From: GCA-2725625 sp964574215
Lineage (GTDB): Bacteria; Pseudomonadota; Alphaproteobacteria; Rhodospirillales; UBA2165
Assembly: GCA_964574215.1 (NCBI GenBank)
Contig: CAZNLR010000005.1
Location: 1-64,000, forward strand
DNA: 64,000 nucleotides
Direction of reading: 5' to 3'
Shown here: in pieces, positions 28,469-36,584 of the stretch
Numbering within the stretch: position 1 is the first letter of the stretch
How the letters are laid out: every line of letters begins with the position of its first letter
Position numbers and translations under genes: made by a program
The notes under the pieces: generated by a model
Told to the model about the DNA's origin: nothing
The model's input: the letters and a program-made list of their open reading frames with translations, nothing else
Databases searched by the model: none

Positions 28469-28588
28469 CTAAAATTGTTGATAAGCGACGACAACGATTT
28501 CCACTGAACTAAGGGATAACAGCAAGTAAAACGCAATCTTCAGCGCGAGCCAGGAGAAGGAAACGGCAGTTGGCGTTGTTGTGGTCAT
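28469..28588 (-). CDS. DltX-like 39-aa transmembrane microprotein with C-terminal acyl-shuttle-type motif
   Basis: A 40-codon frame, ATG at 28586-28588 to TAG at 28469-28471, between the ACP and SGNH genes. The product has a polar N-terminus, one membrane helix (about residues 10-27, containing LKIAFYLLLSL) and the extreme C-terminus VVVAYQQF. In the Dlt pathway the microprotein DltX has the same plan: one helix with a KxxFYL-like segment and a C-terminal hexapeptide (FIYNEF type) whose Tyr carries the D-alanine between DltB and DltD. Here the Tyr is four residues from the end and a terminal Phe is present. No strong ribosome binding site is seen; spacing to the SGNH start is 2 nt. The frame is seen directly; the function is inferred. 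Confidence 0.65.
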   Translation of the reverse strand: MTTTTPTAVSFSWLALKIAFYLLLSLSSVEIVVVAYQQF

Positions 28589-28631
28589 GTTAATATGGCA
28601 AATAGTATAAAAAATGTTCTTGCCTGATATA

Positions 28632-28877
28632 TTAGGCGGTTAGTTTTTCTTTAATCATGTCTGCTAGCTGTCCGACATTATCAAACTGAGACAACTCCGC
28701 CGTCGAAAAGCTTACATCAAATTCCCTTTCCACGGTCAATATTAAGCGAACATGGGACAGACTATCCCAATATTCGACATCATTTGCGGACAACTGAGGG
28801 TTAACTTCGATAGCTTCATCTTCAAATATATCTCTGAAAACAGTGGTTAATTTTTCAAAGATGACAGCGGTTTCCAT
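28632..28877 (-). CDS. Acyl carrier protein
   Basis: 81 residues from the ATG at 28875-28877; a longer frame upstream adds 17 residues that do not fit the family. The phosphopantetheine site is Ser39 in EYWDSLSHVRLI, followed by the acidic helix typical of carrier proteins. It is not the housekeeping AcpP, because the DSL context differs from DSLD. It is the first gene of the leftward cassette with the microprotein, SGNH protein, MBOAT and aaRS-like ligase. It should be loaded by the ligase at 24742 and deliver the aminoacyl thioester to the MBOAT, which is the DltC role. Confidence 0.85.
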   Translation of the reverse strand: METAVIFEKLTTVFRDIFEDEAIEVNPQLSANDVEYWDSLSHVRLILTVEREFDVSFSTAELSQFDNVGQLADMIKEKLTA

Positions 28878-29072
28878 AATAAGTGACTTTCTTAGGCTAA
28901 TAAAATCAGGCTGGCGACAACCTATCAAAAGAGCTATTCACAACGCAAGGATGACGCACCGGATATCATGTGTTCAATTAAATAGTCAGTCTGATCTGAC
29001 GAAAACATCTGAGAAATTAGTAAATTAAATATCCCTGACATTGGTGCAAATTATATTTAAGGATATTCCGCC
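28878..29072. promoter_or_regulatory. Divergent intergenic region between ACP cassette and formyltransferase
   Basis: This 195-base AT-rich gap is the only place in the window where two genes are transcribed away from each other, so it must contain promoters for both, unless the leftward unit is read from far upstream. A short inverted repeat, GTCAG-6 nt-CTGAC, lies near 28985-29000. On the plus side AAGGA (29059-29063) is the ribosome binding site of the formyltransferase gene. I could not assign convincing -35/-10 boxes. Confidence 0.45.
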
Positions 29073-30020
29073 ATGGAACGTTTTGTCATAATTGGAAACG
29101 GAAAAATGGCCATAGATTGCCTAAAACTGCTATTGGATAGCAATATCGGAACAGTGGTTATGGTCGTGTTCGATTCCCATAAAGAGACGCCCCAGTCCAG
29201 CATCGGAAACCTATGCGCGGAAGAGGGAATTCCTTGCCGGGACTCAAGCGATATAAACGACCCAAGCCTAGTGGAAGAAATTGGTGAGGCTAAACCTGAT
29301 CTGATTTTCAACATTAACAGCTATAAGATTATCAAGGATGCGTTGTTGGCAGTTCCGAGCGTCGGAATTATTAACTTCCACAACGGTCCTTTGCCTAGGT
29401 ACGGCGGTGTAAATGTATGCTCTTGGGCCATATTAAATGGTGAGACACAATACGGCATATCATGGATGCTGATAGATCAAGGCGTCGATACCGGAGATAT
29501 TTTGGTTCAATCCTTGTTTGATATATCAGATAAAGAGTTGGCTATAACGCTGATAATGCGCTGTATAGTGGAAGGCGTCCGCACATTTCCAAATCTCCTA
29601 GAACAAATTCGAGCTGGAAAATTTGAACGGCGATCCCAAGATCGCACCCAGGCTTCCTACTTCTCGCGCCGAGATATACCTTATGATGGTCGATTTCCAT
29701 TTTGGTTGTCATATGATTTGCTGGATCCTTACGTTCGGGCCTTAGCCTTGGCTCCTATGGAAAATAATTTTTTTCTGCCAAGCGTTAATATCGGCGGCAA
29801 GGATTATTTTGTCGATAGGCTTTCGTTGAGCAAGCGTCTCGAAGGTGTCGTCGAAGTCGGAAGAATTCTATCGTTAGATAAGAATGGCCTCTCGATATCC
29901 TGTCAGGATAGCATCGTCATTATCCATGAGTTATTAGACTCAAATAAATCGCCGGTTGATCTATCCGATTTTCTTTCAAATCACGGTGTGGTTCTAGGAG
30001 TTACCTGCTTCAAGGAATAA
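29073..30020 (+). CDS. Formyltransferase family protein, inverted relative to the locus
   Basis: 315 residues, related to methionyl-tRNA and amino-sugar formyltransferases. The N-terminal Rossmann strand is FVIIGNGKMAIDCL. The catalytic segment is NFHNGPLPRYGGVN, then GISWMLIDQGVDTGDIL, giving the Asn-His-Asp set. The C-terminal about 100 residues form a second domain as in the tRNA enzyme family. The ATG is preceded by AAGGA. It is the only gene on the plus strand; it diverges from the ACP cassette and converges with the radical SAM gene 15 nt away. It may formylate an amino sugar or, speculatively, the amino group of the transferred amino acid. Confidence 0.8.
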   Translation: MERFVIIGNGKMAIDCLKLLLDSNIGTVVMVVFDSHKETPQSSIGNLCAEEGIPCRDSSDINDPSLVEEIGEAKPDLIFNINSYKIIKDALLAVPSVGIINFHNGPLPRYGGVNVCSWAILNGETQYGISWMLIDQGVDTGDILVQSLFDISDKELAITLIMRCIVEGVRTFPNLLEQIRAGKFERRSQDRTQASYFSRRDIPYDGRFPFWLSYDLLDPYVRALALAPMENNFFLPSVNIGGKDYFVDRLSLSKRLEGVVEVGRILSLDKNGLSISCQDSIVIIHELLDSNKSPVDLSDFLSNHGVVLGVTCFKE

Positions 30021-30035
30021 GATATTTCAAAAAGA

Positions 30036-32042
30036 TCAAATCGTTCGGAAGGCGCGTAAAATCTCCGACGGCCAAAGGCGGGTGAGCGCCTTGGCGAATG
30101 CTTCAGGTGAATTTCCCCATCGGTTGGTATATCCGTCAACAATGTCGAATTGCTCTTTTGGTGTATAAAATTCTACCGGCTGCTCACCTTCAAATTTGAA
30201 TTTCTCGATATTTATATCTGATTCAGACCACCGTCCGATATCATACTTAAATGTCCCTTGAGTCGTTTTTTTCAACCGGTCATTGTCAAGGAAGCTTTCG
30301 AAACGGAGTTTATGGAAACGGGATAAATCGCTAATTAGTCTCTCGTCTATATCTACATGTGACGAAACATCCAGGAGAGACTGATCGGCCACATCAACAA
30401 GTTCCGAGCCATACCGCAGCATCGCTATACTGGTGCTTCCCAAAAGTAGATTTGTTCCGAGTTCTTCTTTGAATAGTTTTTCAAAATTTTCTTTTTGAGA
30501 ATAGAAGGTAACAGCTTCCTCGCGACTGTCGAAGAGTTCCTCTTCCGTATTCTTGCAATAAGAATTGAATAGTTTCAAAATATTTGGTTGCAGGCTGAAG
30601 TTTACGACAAGACGTTCAAGAAACTCTCCGTAGTCGAGTTCAAACTCGCTGAGTAAATCAAAATATCCCTTGAAGGTGCCGCCGTTATAAAAAATCGATG
30701 TCATTAAGTGCAATTTTCTTGCTGCCAAATATTCTGCAAAGGTCATTGTGTCCGTTGCCACGACAATCTCTTCTAACTCGAATGACATACCGATATCAGG
30801 ATTATCTGTGAAGCTACGGGGCAAAACTCTGAATTTTTTTGTGAATCCAAATTCCTTCTGCAAATTATCAGCTTCTTTCATTGAGGAGCCCTCAAGAAGC
30901 ATCAATTGATAGGTCGCAATTTTCCCTAGTTTCAGTTTCATCAATTTGATAATTGAATCGCGGTGAGACTCATATGTTTCCCCGGGAAGGCACATTATAA
31001 GTTCCGAAAATGTCCTTCGACCGGTGTCACCGATTGCGGTTTGAACTTCTATCATCGAGTCGATTGAAATGTTCCGCCGTTTAATATTGGCCAACACCTC
31101 CTCTTTCATCGATTGCATTGACATCCAAATGGGCAAAGTCGAGCTTTTTAGCGTATCGGTAATTTCTATCAAATTCTTCTGATTGTTCTTTGCCGTGGAC
31201 GCAAAAATCCACTTTGGGTATCCGTAGGTTTCGCTAACGGCGTTAAGTGTTTCAGCCAACTTAACATCCGTTGGAAACTGACCAAAATTCGGATCGGCGA
31301 TTAGGAGATTGGAGACTTTATCACCGACGTGATAGGCAATGTATTCAATTTCCTGTTGGATACGTTCAACACTATATCGATTTACCTTTCGATAAATATC
31401 GTGTCCTTCGTGACAAAATGTACAGGAGTAAGGGCAACCCCTGTGGGTTTCTATCATCGGTGAAAGAACATCATCGAAAAACTTATCAAATAGCCCTGTC
31501 AGATAGGGTGACGGAATACTGTCCAGATCCTGCAAACGCTTGATCGGCGAGAAGGGTAAAGGTTCATAGTTTGCTCCCAAATGCAGAACGCCCTTGATCG
31601 GTGACGATTTCATTTTTTCGATATCAAAATCGTTTGCCAGGGCGCTGCGCAAAATTTGTTCAAAACTGCTTTCACCTTCGAACATGGCGTAAAAATCGAC
31701 CACATCACGGTATTTTGTCAGAAATTCAAATTGCTCATCGGGGTTATAGGAAATATAAGGCCCGCCAAAAACCGTGATAATGTTTTTGGAAAAGCTCTTC
31801 GCGTACCTGGCGACGGAGACACTGAGTTCATGATTCCAGGCGTAATTAGACAGGCCCAAAATCGTCGGTTGTTTGTGCTTTATCACCTCTACCAGTTCGT
31901 CGACATACTTGAACACTTCAACATCGGAGGCCAGTTTTTGATGCCGAACATGTGAGGCGACCAACCCCACGTTGAGTGGGAAGCTATCATTGGAAACCGT
32001 AATTGAAAGATGAGTCAGGTCAGCAAGATATATTGTCGGCAT
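30036..32042 (-). CDS. B12-binding-domain radical SAM protein
   Basis: 668 residues. The N-terminal about 150 residues form a B12-type Rossmann domain (LGLSNYAWNHELSVSVARY, VFGGPYISYNPDE). The radical SAM motif is CPYSCTFC near residue 203. Downstream are ADPNFGQFP and CLPGETYESH, typical of the core barrel. The C-terminal about 250 residues have no family I recognise. It is preceded by AAGGGTG, a good ribosome binding site. It is the last gene of the long leftward run before the inverted formyltransferase. It probably modifies a sugar or small metabolite; substrate unknown. Confidence 0.8.
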   Translation of the reverse strand: MPTIYLADLTHLSITVSNDSFPLNVGLVASHVRHQKLASDVEVFKYVDELVEVIKHKQPTILGLSNYAWNHELSVSVARYAKSFSKNIITVFGGPYISYNPDEQFEFLTKYRDVVDFYAMFEGESSFEQILRSALANDFDIEKMKSSPIKGVLHLGANYEPLPFSPIKRLQDLDSIPSPYLTGLFDKFFDDVLSPMIETHRGCPYSCTFCHEGHDIYRKVNRYSVERIQQEIEYIAYHVGDKVSNLLIADPNFGQFPTDVKLAETLNAVSETYGYPKWIFASTAKNNQKNLIEITDTLKSSTLPIWMSMQSMKEEVLANIKRRNISIDSMIEVQTAIGDTGRRTFSELIMCLPGETYESHRDSIIKLMKLKLGKIATYQLMLLEGSSMKEADNLQKEFGFTKKFRVLPRSFTDNPDIGMSFELEEIVVATDTMTFAEYLAARKLHLMTSIFYNGGTFKGYFDLLSEFELDYGEFLERLVVNFSLQPNILKLFNSYCKNTEEELFDSREEAVTFYSQKENFEKLFKEELGTNLLLGSTSIAMLRYGSELVDVADQSLLDVSSHVDIDERLISDLSRFHKLRFESFLDNDRLKKTTQGTFKYDIGRWSESDINIEKFKFEGEQPVEFYTPKEQFDIVDGYTNRWGNSPEAFAKALTRLWPSEILRAFRTI

Positions 32043-32303
32043 TTATTCACCCTTTATTCGGCGATATATGTGTTTATAAAGTTTTTTAGAAGAATTTTAA
32101 AGAATAAATGGTAAGGCGTTAGTCGGCGATGTGTGGTCAAAAGTCTACTTTAATCAGTGGTATCTAAATTCCCAGCCAGAGGTATGGTCTCGATCTGAAT
32201 ATACCTGGCTGTACCCTATGCTCGGTGCGGCTATTTTGCCATCCAACCTAAACGCAATCTGATAGACCTTGATTTATCGCGAAATTCGACTTGCTGGTTG
32301 ATA

Positions 32304-33320
32304 TTAAAGCTCACTCACTTTTTTTGCGCACATATACACCGTGTCCGATTTTCCTGCTTCGTCGACCACGCGCTGTAAGTCATTGAACAACTCGTAGATA
32401 CGTGAAGCGGCGGCTGATTCCATGAACTCCGGTGCGTGCTCAGTGAGACGGATTACAAGTTCGTGAATGTCCAGACCATGCCTTAAAACACCTACGGGTT
32501 CGAAACCGCCAAGTTCCAGCATTTTGCAAATGGATTTTTCCGTAAAGTAAGAATAATTAATGTGTGGAATGGCGCGTAAAGATGTGTCCGGCCAAAGCTC
32601 CACTAGAGCTCCAGTCAGCGACTCGTTTCGCGGCAGCCCAAAAGCCATTATGCCGCCTATTTTAAGAATCTTGTTGATGGTTTTGGCATGTTCAGTGGGG
32701 TTGGGCAGCATATCAAAATAGCCGAACGCCCCCACGATATCGAATAATTCTTTATTTTTTTGTTCGAAGCTTTCCACATATTCAAATAGTGTTTGGTCTT
32801 TCGGCGTAAACAGTAAACGATCTGCTGCGACTTTTGCGTTGGCTCCATTTATCTCTGTTGCGTCAACATTCCAACCCTTTTCACAAAGCAGCTTCGGAAC
32901 ATCTCCGACCCCCGTAGCGAGATCGAGCCAGCGTCCGGGTTCACCTTCATAATATCGCATGACAAAATCGTATCTAGGCTTGGCAATATTTTCCATGCGG
33001 TAGTCGAGATCCAGTCCCTCGAGATAAAGTTCGACGGAGTGGTGACGAATTTGCTCAAGGGTGCGCTCATAGTCCGGCATATGTTGTTTATAGGTGTGGG
33101 TACATTCAGGACAATGAATCCAGGGAAATTTTTGTGCTTTATAAACTTCTTCTTGATTCTTACTCGACCCACAAACGATGCATGAATCATACATTACTTG
33201 AGGTTCTTGTAACAACGCTGCCGATTGAATTTCCCTTTCGCGTATGTGCTGTTGAACATCGCTAACGTGGGCATTTTTAATTCTCTTGGGGTCAATTTCC
33301 TTAAAATTCAATATTTCCAT
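32304..33320 (-). CDS. SAM-dependent methyltransferase with N-terminal zinc-ribbon
   Basis: 338 residues. The N-terminal part has a CIVCG/HCPEC zinc-type pair (about 47-80). The methyltransferase domain follows with WLDLATGVGDVPKLL as motif I and VGAFGYFDMLPNP and GGIMAFGLP later. The plan matches methyltransferases of O-antigen and capsule loci whose substrates are usually sugars. The start is ATG. The 135-base gap upstream contains no visible gene. Confidence 0.8.
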   Translation of the reverse strand: MEILNFKEIDPKRIKNAHVSDVQQHIREREIQSAALLQEPQVMYDSCIVCGSSKNQEEVYKAQKFPWIHCPECTHTYKQHMPDYERTLEQIRHHSVELYLEGLDLDYRMENIAKPRYDFVMRYYEGEPGRWLDLATGVGDVPKLLCEKGWNVDATEINGANAKVAADRLLFTPKDQTLFEYVESFEQKNKELFDIVGAFGYFDMLPNPTEHAKTINKILKIGGIMAFGLPRNESLTGALVELWPDTSLRAIPHINYSYFTEKSICKMLELGGFEPVGVLRHGLDIHELVIRLTEHAPEFMESAAASRIYELFNDLQRVVDEAGKSDTVYMCAKKVSEL

Positions 33321-33455
33321 TATATCCTCAGTTACTCAGACAGTTATCGTAAGTTAGATGTTTAGCGGTTATTTGCTATTGGCGAGTTCGTTGAAAGGAT
33401 CTGTTTACGTTTGATTACCCCATCCCGGCGAAAATTGTCGCCATACCAATTTTAC

Positions 33456-34859
33456 TCAATAGAAATTGCTGTTCAGTAAATCCGTGATTTCATTGGATGT
33501 AGCCAAGGGCGCCAATCCGAGATCCTCGCGGATGACATCAATAATAAAATTGCCGGATAGATCAATTAGATCAGCATATAAATACGTCGGATATTGTTCT
33601 TTGCCGGAATCAATGGCGGAAATTTGGTCAATCACCTCTTCGGCTGATTGAACGCAGAGTTTCGGAAAATCTCTATAATAATAGGGTTTATCCGGTCCAG
33701 CAAAATCGAAACAAAACACACTTGATCCAAATTGAATGGCTTCCGCCGTTATGGTGGAACGCCCGGAAACAACATATCGGGCTTTCATGATTAGTTCATA
33801 CGAATCTTCTTGCGACAAAACCATATTCTTGGGCCCATTTTCGACGGCTTCAACAAACGCCGAATAATATTCTTGAACAGTCCAATTGCTCATAAGTTTT
33901 ACGTATACTGTCTTGTCGGGAAATGCTCGAGCGATCAAAAACATTTCATCGTGCATCTTGTGTTCATTAAATGTCGGCGCGGGGAAGTATACGATATCCT
34001 TGAGGCGAGGGTGATCCAACCGCTGTAGGTAGTCCAATGTCATACATAGAGAGCCAACTGGCTTCACAAGCATCTGCTTTGCCCAGGTATTTGAATAGTA
34101 GTTTTGATAAAGATGTATTCCGAATACGTAGTAAATATCATAGTCGATGTATCGTAAAATTGGATGAATAAACAACGGACTGGTGAGACCATGATTAATT
34201 CCCAGGGATGTCGAACCAACCCGTCTTAATTCCTGGCTTCTAATCATGTGATCAGAGTTATAGTCGTCCCGGCACCAAAAATACTTAAAATGATAACGGC
34301 TGAAGAGAGCTCTATAGTGTGCTTTTTTTCTTACCAGTTTGAGGATGGGGAGAAAATGATCTGGTGCGAGGTGTCGAAATCGCTGATACAATCTAAGTAA
34401 ATCGCCTACAAAGAGCCGAAAATGGGCTAGTAGCTTCTGGACAGGGATAATCCCGTTTTTGTTGAGGCACTGACCAAAGCCTGTCATATCCGCCATACAG
34501 GCTTCGCGCTGAGCTTTATTCCTGAATACAAATAAACACTGCTCAGGGTCGCCGACGATGTCACGCACCATTTGTACCTGAACTTCGCCGCCGGTGAAAT
34601 CGGCGCCGAGAAAAATAGATATTGGTTCAGATTTCCGCAGCCGAAGAACCGCTACTGACCATAAAACTAGGTTATTCAAAACAAAAATTGCCAATATAAA
34701 ATTTATCAAGGGCCGGAATTGTGACGAAGCATTGCAATTAATACGGGGCTTTTCTCCATAATAGGCTTCATAGGAAAACAATATGTCTTCATTGGCATGG
34801 ACAAAACTTGCCTCGTTGACGGAAAATCTGTCTGAAATCTCCCTTAACAATAAAACCAT
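33456..34859 (-). CDS. C-terminal part of a GT-B-like glycosyltransferase, probably frameshifted
   Basis: 467 residues. The second half resembles GT-B/CDP-glycerol-transferase-like surface-carbohydrate enzymes: LGINHGLTSPLF, YYVFGIHLYQNYY and VVSGRSTITAEAIQFG match, at the same places, APHGMNQTRY, LAFGSDYQNFF and VVSNRSSVLYQSLYAG of the 647-aa protein at 47897. The N-terminus starts abruptly at what would be a domain interior. The frame continues upstream of this ATG, through QATYFDMVLLL, to about 34913. The preceding gene at 34844 looks like the missing N-terminal part. One extra base in the GGG run at 34906-34908 would join both into a protein of about 587 residues. Confidence 0.6.
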   Translation of the reverse strand: MVLLLREISDRFSVNEASFVHANEDILFSYEAYYGEKPRINCNASSQFRPLINFILAIFVLNNLVLWSVAVLRLRKSEPISIFLGADFTGGEVQVQMVRDIVGDPEQCLFVFRNKAQREACMADMTGFGQCLNKNGIIPVQKLLAHFRLFVGDLLRLYQRFRHLAPDHFLPILKLVRKKAHYRALFSRYHFKYFWCRDDYNSDHMIRSQELRRVGSTSLGINHGLTSPLFIHPILRYIDYDIYYVFGIHLYQNYYSNTWAKQMLVKPVGSLCMTLDYLQRLDHPRLKDIVYFPAPTFNEHKMHDEMFLIARAFPDKTVYVKLMSNWTVQEYYSAFVEAVENGPKNMVLSQEDSYELIMKARYVVSGRSTITAEAIQFGSSVFCFDFAGPDKPYYYRDFPKLCVQSAEEVIDQISAIDSGKEQYPTYLYADLIDLSGNFIIDVIREDLGLAPLATSNEITDLLNSNFY

Positions 34860-35218
34860 ATCAAAATAGGTCGCCTGGTATTTACAGGTGGCATGTTTAT
34901 AGACAGGGCATAGTCACCAATATCTTTTTCGATATCATCAAACTGAAATCGACTATTGGCCGCCATTTCTGTGCGGGCGAAAATGTCCGTTACGTTGTTG
35001 TAAGGCCGAAACTCCCAATACCTATTTGTTTCCGGAAGCAGTTCAAAAATTTCGTGAACCCAAGAAATTTTTCCCAACCAATATTGTAAACGTTTGATAA
35101 AACCGGATAGTGGCGAAAAAACGGCCTCCGATGGGATCAAATAAACTGGCCGGCGCAATAGAACGAGTCCCAAAGTCCGCAGCAGGGTAAACTCATTTAA
35201 TAAAACGAAATATTTCAT
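34844..35218 (-). CDS. N-terminal part of the same GT-B-like glycosyltransferase
   Basis: 124 residues with a normal start (ATG at 35216-35218, directly after a TGA). The sequence ends in INMPPVNTRRPILIWFYC, which does not look like a natural terminus and overlaps the next gene by 16 nt. The segment DIEKDIGDYAL matches in position EKDLSDLGNLSL of the 647-aa relative at 47897. I infer that it is the 5' portion of a gene interrupted by a one-base frameshift (true mutation, phase-variable tract or sequence error). On its own it would not contain a catalytic domain. Confidence 0.5.
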   Translation of the reverse strand: MKYFVLLNEFTLLRTLGLVLLRRPVYLIPSEAVFSPLSGFIKRLQYWLGKISWVHEIFELLPETNRYWEFRPYNNVTDIFARTEMAANSRFQFDDIEKDIGDYALSINMPPVNTRRPILIWFYC

Positions 35219-35389
35219 TCAGAATCCTGTGGGACGGGCAATGATCAGGCTCAACCCTACTGTGATCGAATCCATGGCGGCAACGGCAATGTATTCCGCG
35301 TCCGCCAAAATTTTTTTGATTCGCAACTTTGTTATGAATAAATGGAATGCGAAAACGATTTCAATTAGCCGTAGACTATCGACTTTCAC
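35219..35389 (-). CDS. Possible 56-aa small protein
   Basis: A frame open from the stop of the aminotransferase gene; the only usual start is a GTG at 35387-35389, with AGG only 1 nt before it, which is too close for a good site. It ends in TGA directly before the ATG of the next gene (TGAATG). The product would begin MKVDSLRLIEIVFAFHLF and has one hydrophobic N-terminal stretch. It could be real, chance, or a remnant of an N-terminal domain. No family is recognised. Confidence 0.3.
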   Translation of the reverse strand: MKVDSLRLIEIVFAFHLFITKLRIKKILADAEYIAVAAMDSITVGLSLIIARPTGF

Positions 35390-35437
35390 ACCTGAGTTCT
35401 TTTTTGGGCACTTCGAGTGATCTGAAATTTTACCTAT

Positions 35438-36565
35438 CTACTTTACCGACGCTGTAATTTCTTCTCGGACGGCATTTACGACGGCATTGACCATCTCCTC
35501 CGGCATTTCTGGGAAAATGGGAAGATTTAGGATTTTGGAGGTCACGTCTTCAGCTACCGGACATTCCAAATACCGGCATTCCGCATCGCCCGATGAATAT
35601 AGTTCCTGGCTGTAAACTGGCATGGGATAGGCGATTCGCGTATCAATGCCGTGTTTCTCTTTAAGCATATCCGCGATTTGGTCCCGATTGTCCACCAATA
35701 CGGGGTAAAAAAAGTACGCGTTCCGGCTATCTTCCCTTTTGGTGGAAACGATCTCAACTTCAATGTCGCCGGTTGAAAATAGTTTATCGTATTGTAATGC
35801 GACCTTTTTTCTTTGTTCCAGCAGATCAGGCAGTTTTCTGAACTGAGCTAAACCTATAGCCGCTTGCATATCCGTCATTCGAGCGTTGGTTCCGAGAAGG
35901 ACATGTTTATATTTACCGCCTCGTGGTTCGCCCTGATTTCTTCTTGAAACAATTTCTTCTTTGAACTTTTCATTGTGCGTAATAACCATTCCACCCTCAA
36001 CGCAAGTCATCACTTTTGCCATGTGAAAACTCATTGTGGAAATTTCGGTTTGGGCGCCCATTGGGGAACCTTTATACACCGCTCCGAGTGATTGGGCGGC
36101 ATCTTGAACAACGGTAATGCCATGTTTATCGCCGATACTGATGATGCCGTCTACGTCAGAAGGGTTCCCGCCGTAATCAATGAACAAAATCGCTTTTGTT
36201 TTATCGGTTATGGCTTTTTCAATTTTGTCCGGATCCAGATTAAAACTATCTTTCTCGATGTCGACAAAAACAGGTACGGCATTTTGGTAACTTACAGTAG
36301 ATGCCGTAGCAAAATATGTCATAGCTGGAACAATGACTTCGTCGCCGGGTCCGATGTCAACGGTTTTAAGAACCATATCCAAAGCCACGGTTCCATTGGA
36401 CACTGCAATGCAGTACGGTACCCCTAGGAAAGATGCCATTGCTTCCTCAAATTTCGACACTTTGGGACCCATTGTTAGCCAATCGGTTTCAAACGAATCG
36501 ATAACTTCGGCCAATTCCTCTTTCCCAATAGTGGGCTTGGCCCACGGGATATTGTTTTTCGCCAT
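35438..36565 (-). CDS. DegT/DnrJ/EryC1/StrS family aminotransferase
   Basis: PLP-dependent nucleotide-sugar aminotransferase, 375 residues. Motifs: ETDWLTMGPKVSKFEEA, VSNGTVALDMVL, PGDEVIVPAMTYFATA, VVQDAAQSLGAVYKG, and the PLP-lysine region MSFHMAKVMTCVEGGMV, followed by LGTNARMTDMQAAIGLAQ. It adds an amino group to a 3- or 4-keto nucleotide sugar. Together with the epimerase (36585) and the NeuD-type acetyltransferase (37619) upstream it could make an N-acylated amino-deoxysugar, possibly a legionaminic acid precursor. The start is ATG, about 20 nt after the epimerase stop. Confidence 0.88.
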   Translation of the reverse strand: MAKNNIPWAKPTIGKEELAEVIDSFETDWLTMGPKVSKFEEAMASFLGVPYCIAVSNGTVALDMVLKTVDIGPGDEVIVPAMTYFATASTVSYQNAVPVFVDIEKDSFNLDPDKIEKAITDKTKAILFIDYGGNPSDVDGIISIGDKHGITVVQDAAQSLGAVYKGSPMGAQTEISTMSFHMAKVMTCVEGGMVITHNEKFKEEIVSRRNQGEPRGGKYKHVLLGTNARMTDMQAAIGLAQFRKLPDLLEQRKKVALQYDKLFSTGDIEVEIVSTKREDSRNAYFFYPVLVDNRDQIADMLKEKHGIDTRIAYPMPVYSQELYSSGDAECRYLECPVAEDVTSKILNLPIFPEMPEEMVNAVVNAVREEITASVK

Positions 36566-36584
36566 TTCGCGTAAACCTCGATTT

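Noticed and set aside
29073..30020. Methionyl-tRNA formyltransferase (fmt)
   Set aside because: No def gene next to it and the active-site loop HNGPLPRYGG differs from the SLLP-type loop of Fmt; location in a sugar locus fits a specialised enzyme better.
32173..32211. Imperfect hairpin in the 260-base gap as a terminator
   Set aside because: Stem has a two-base bulge and no T run on the minus strand; not convincing.
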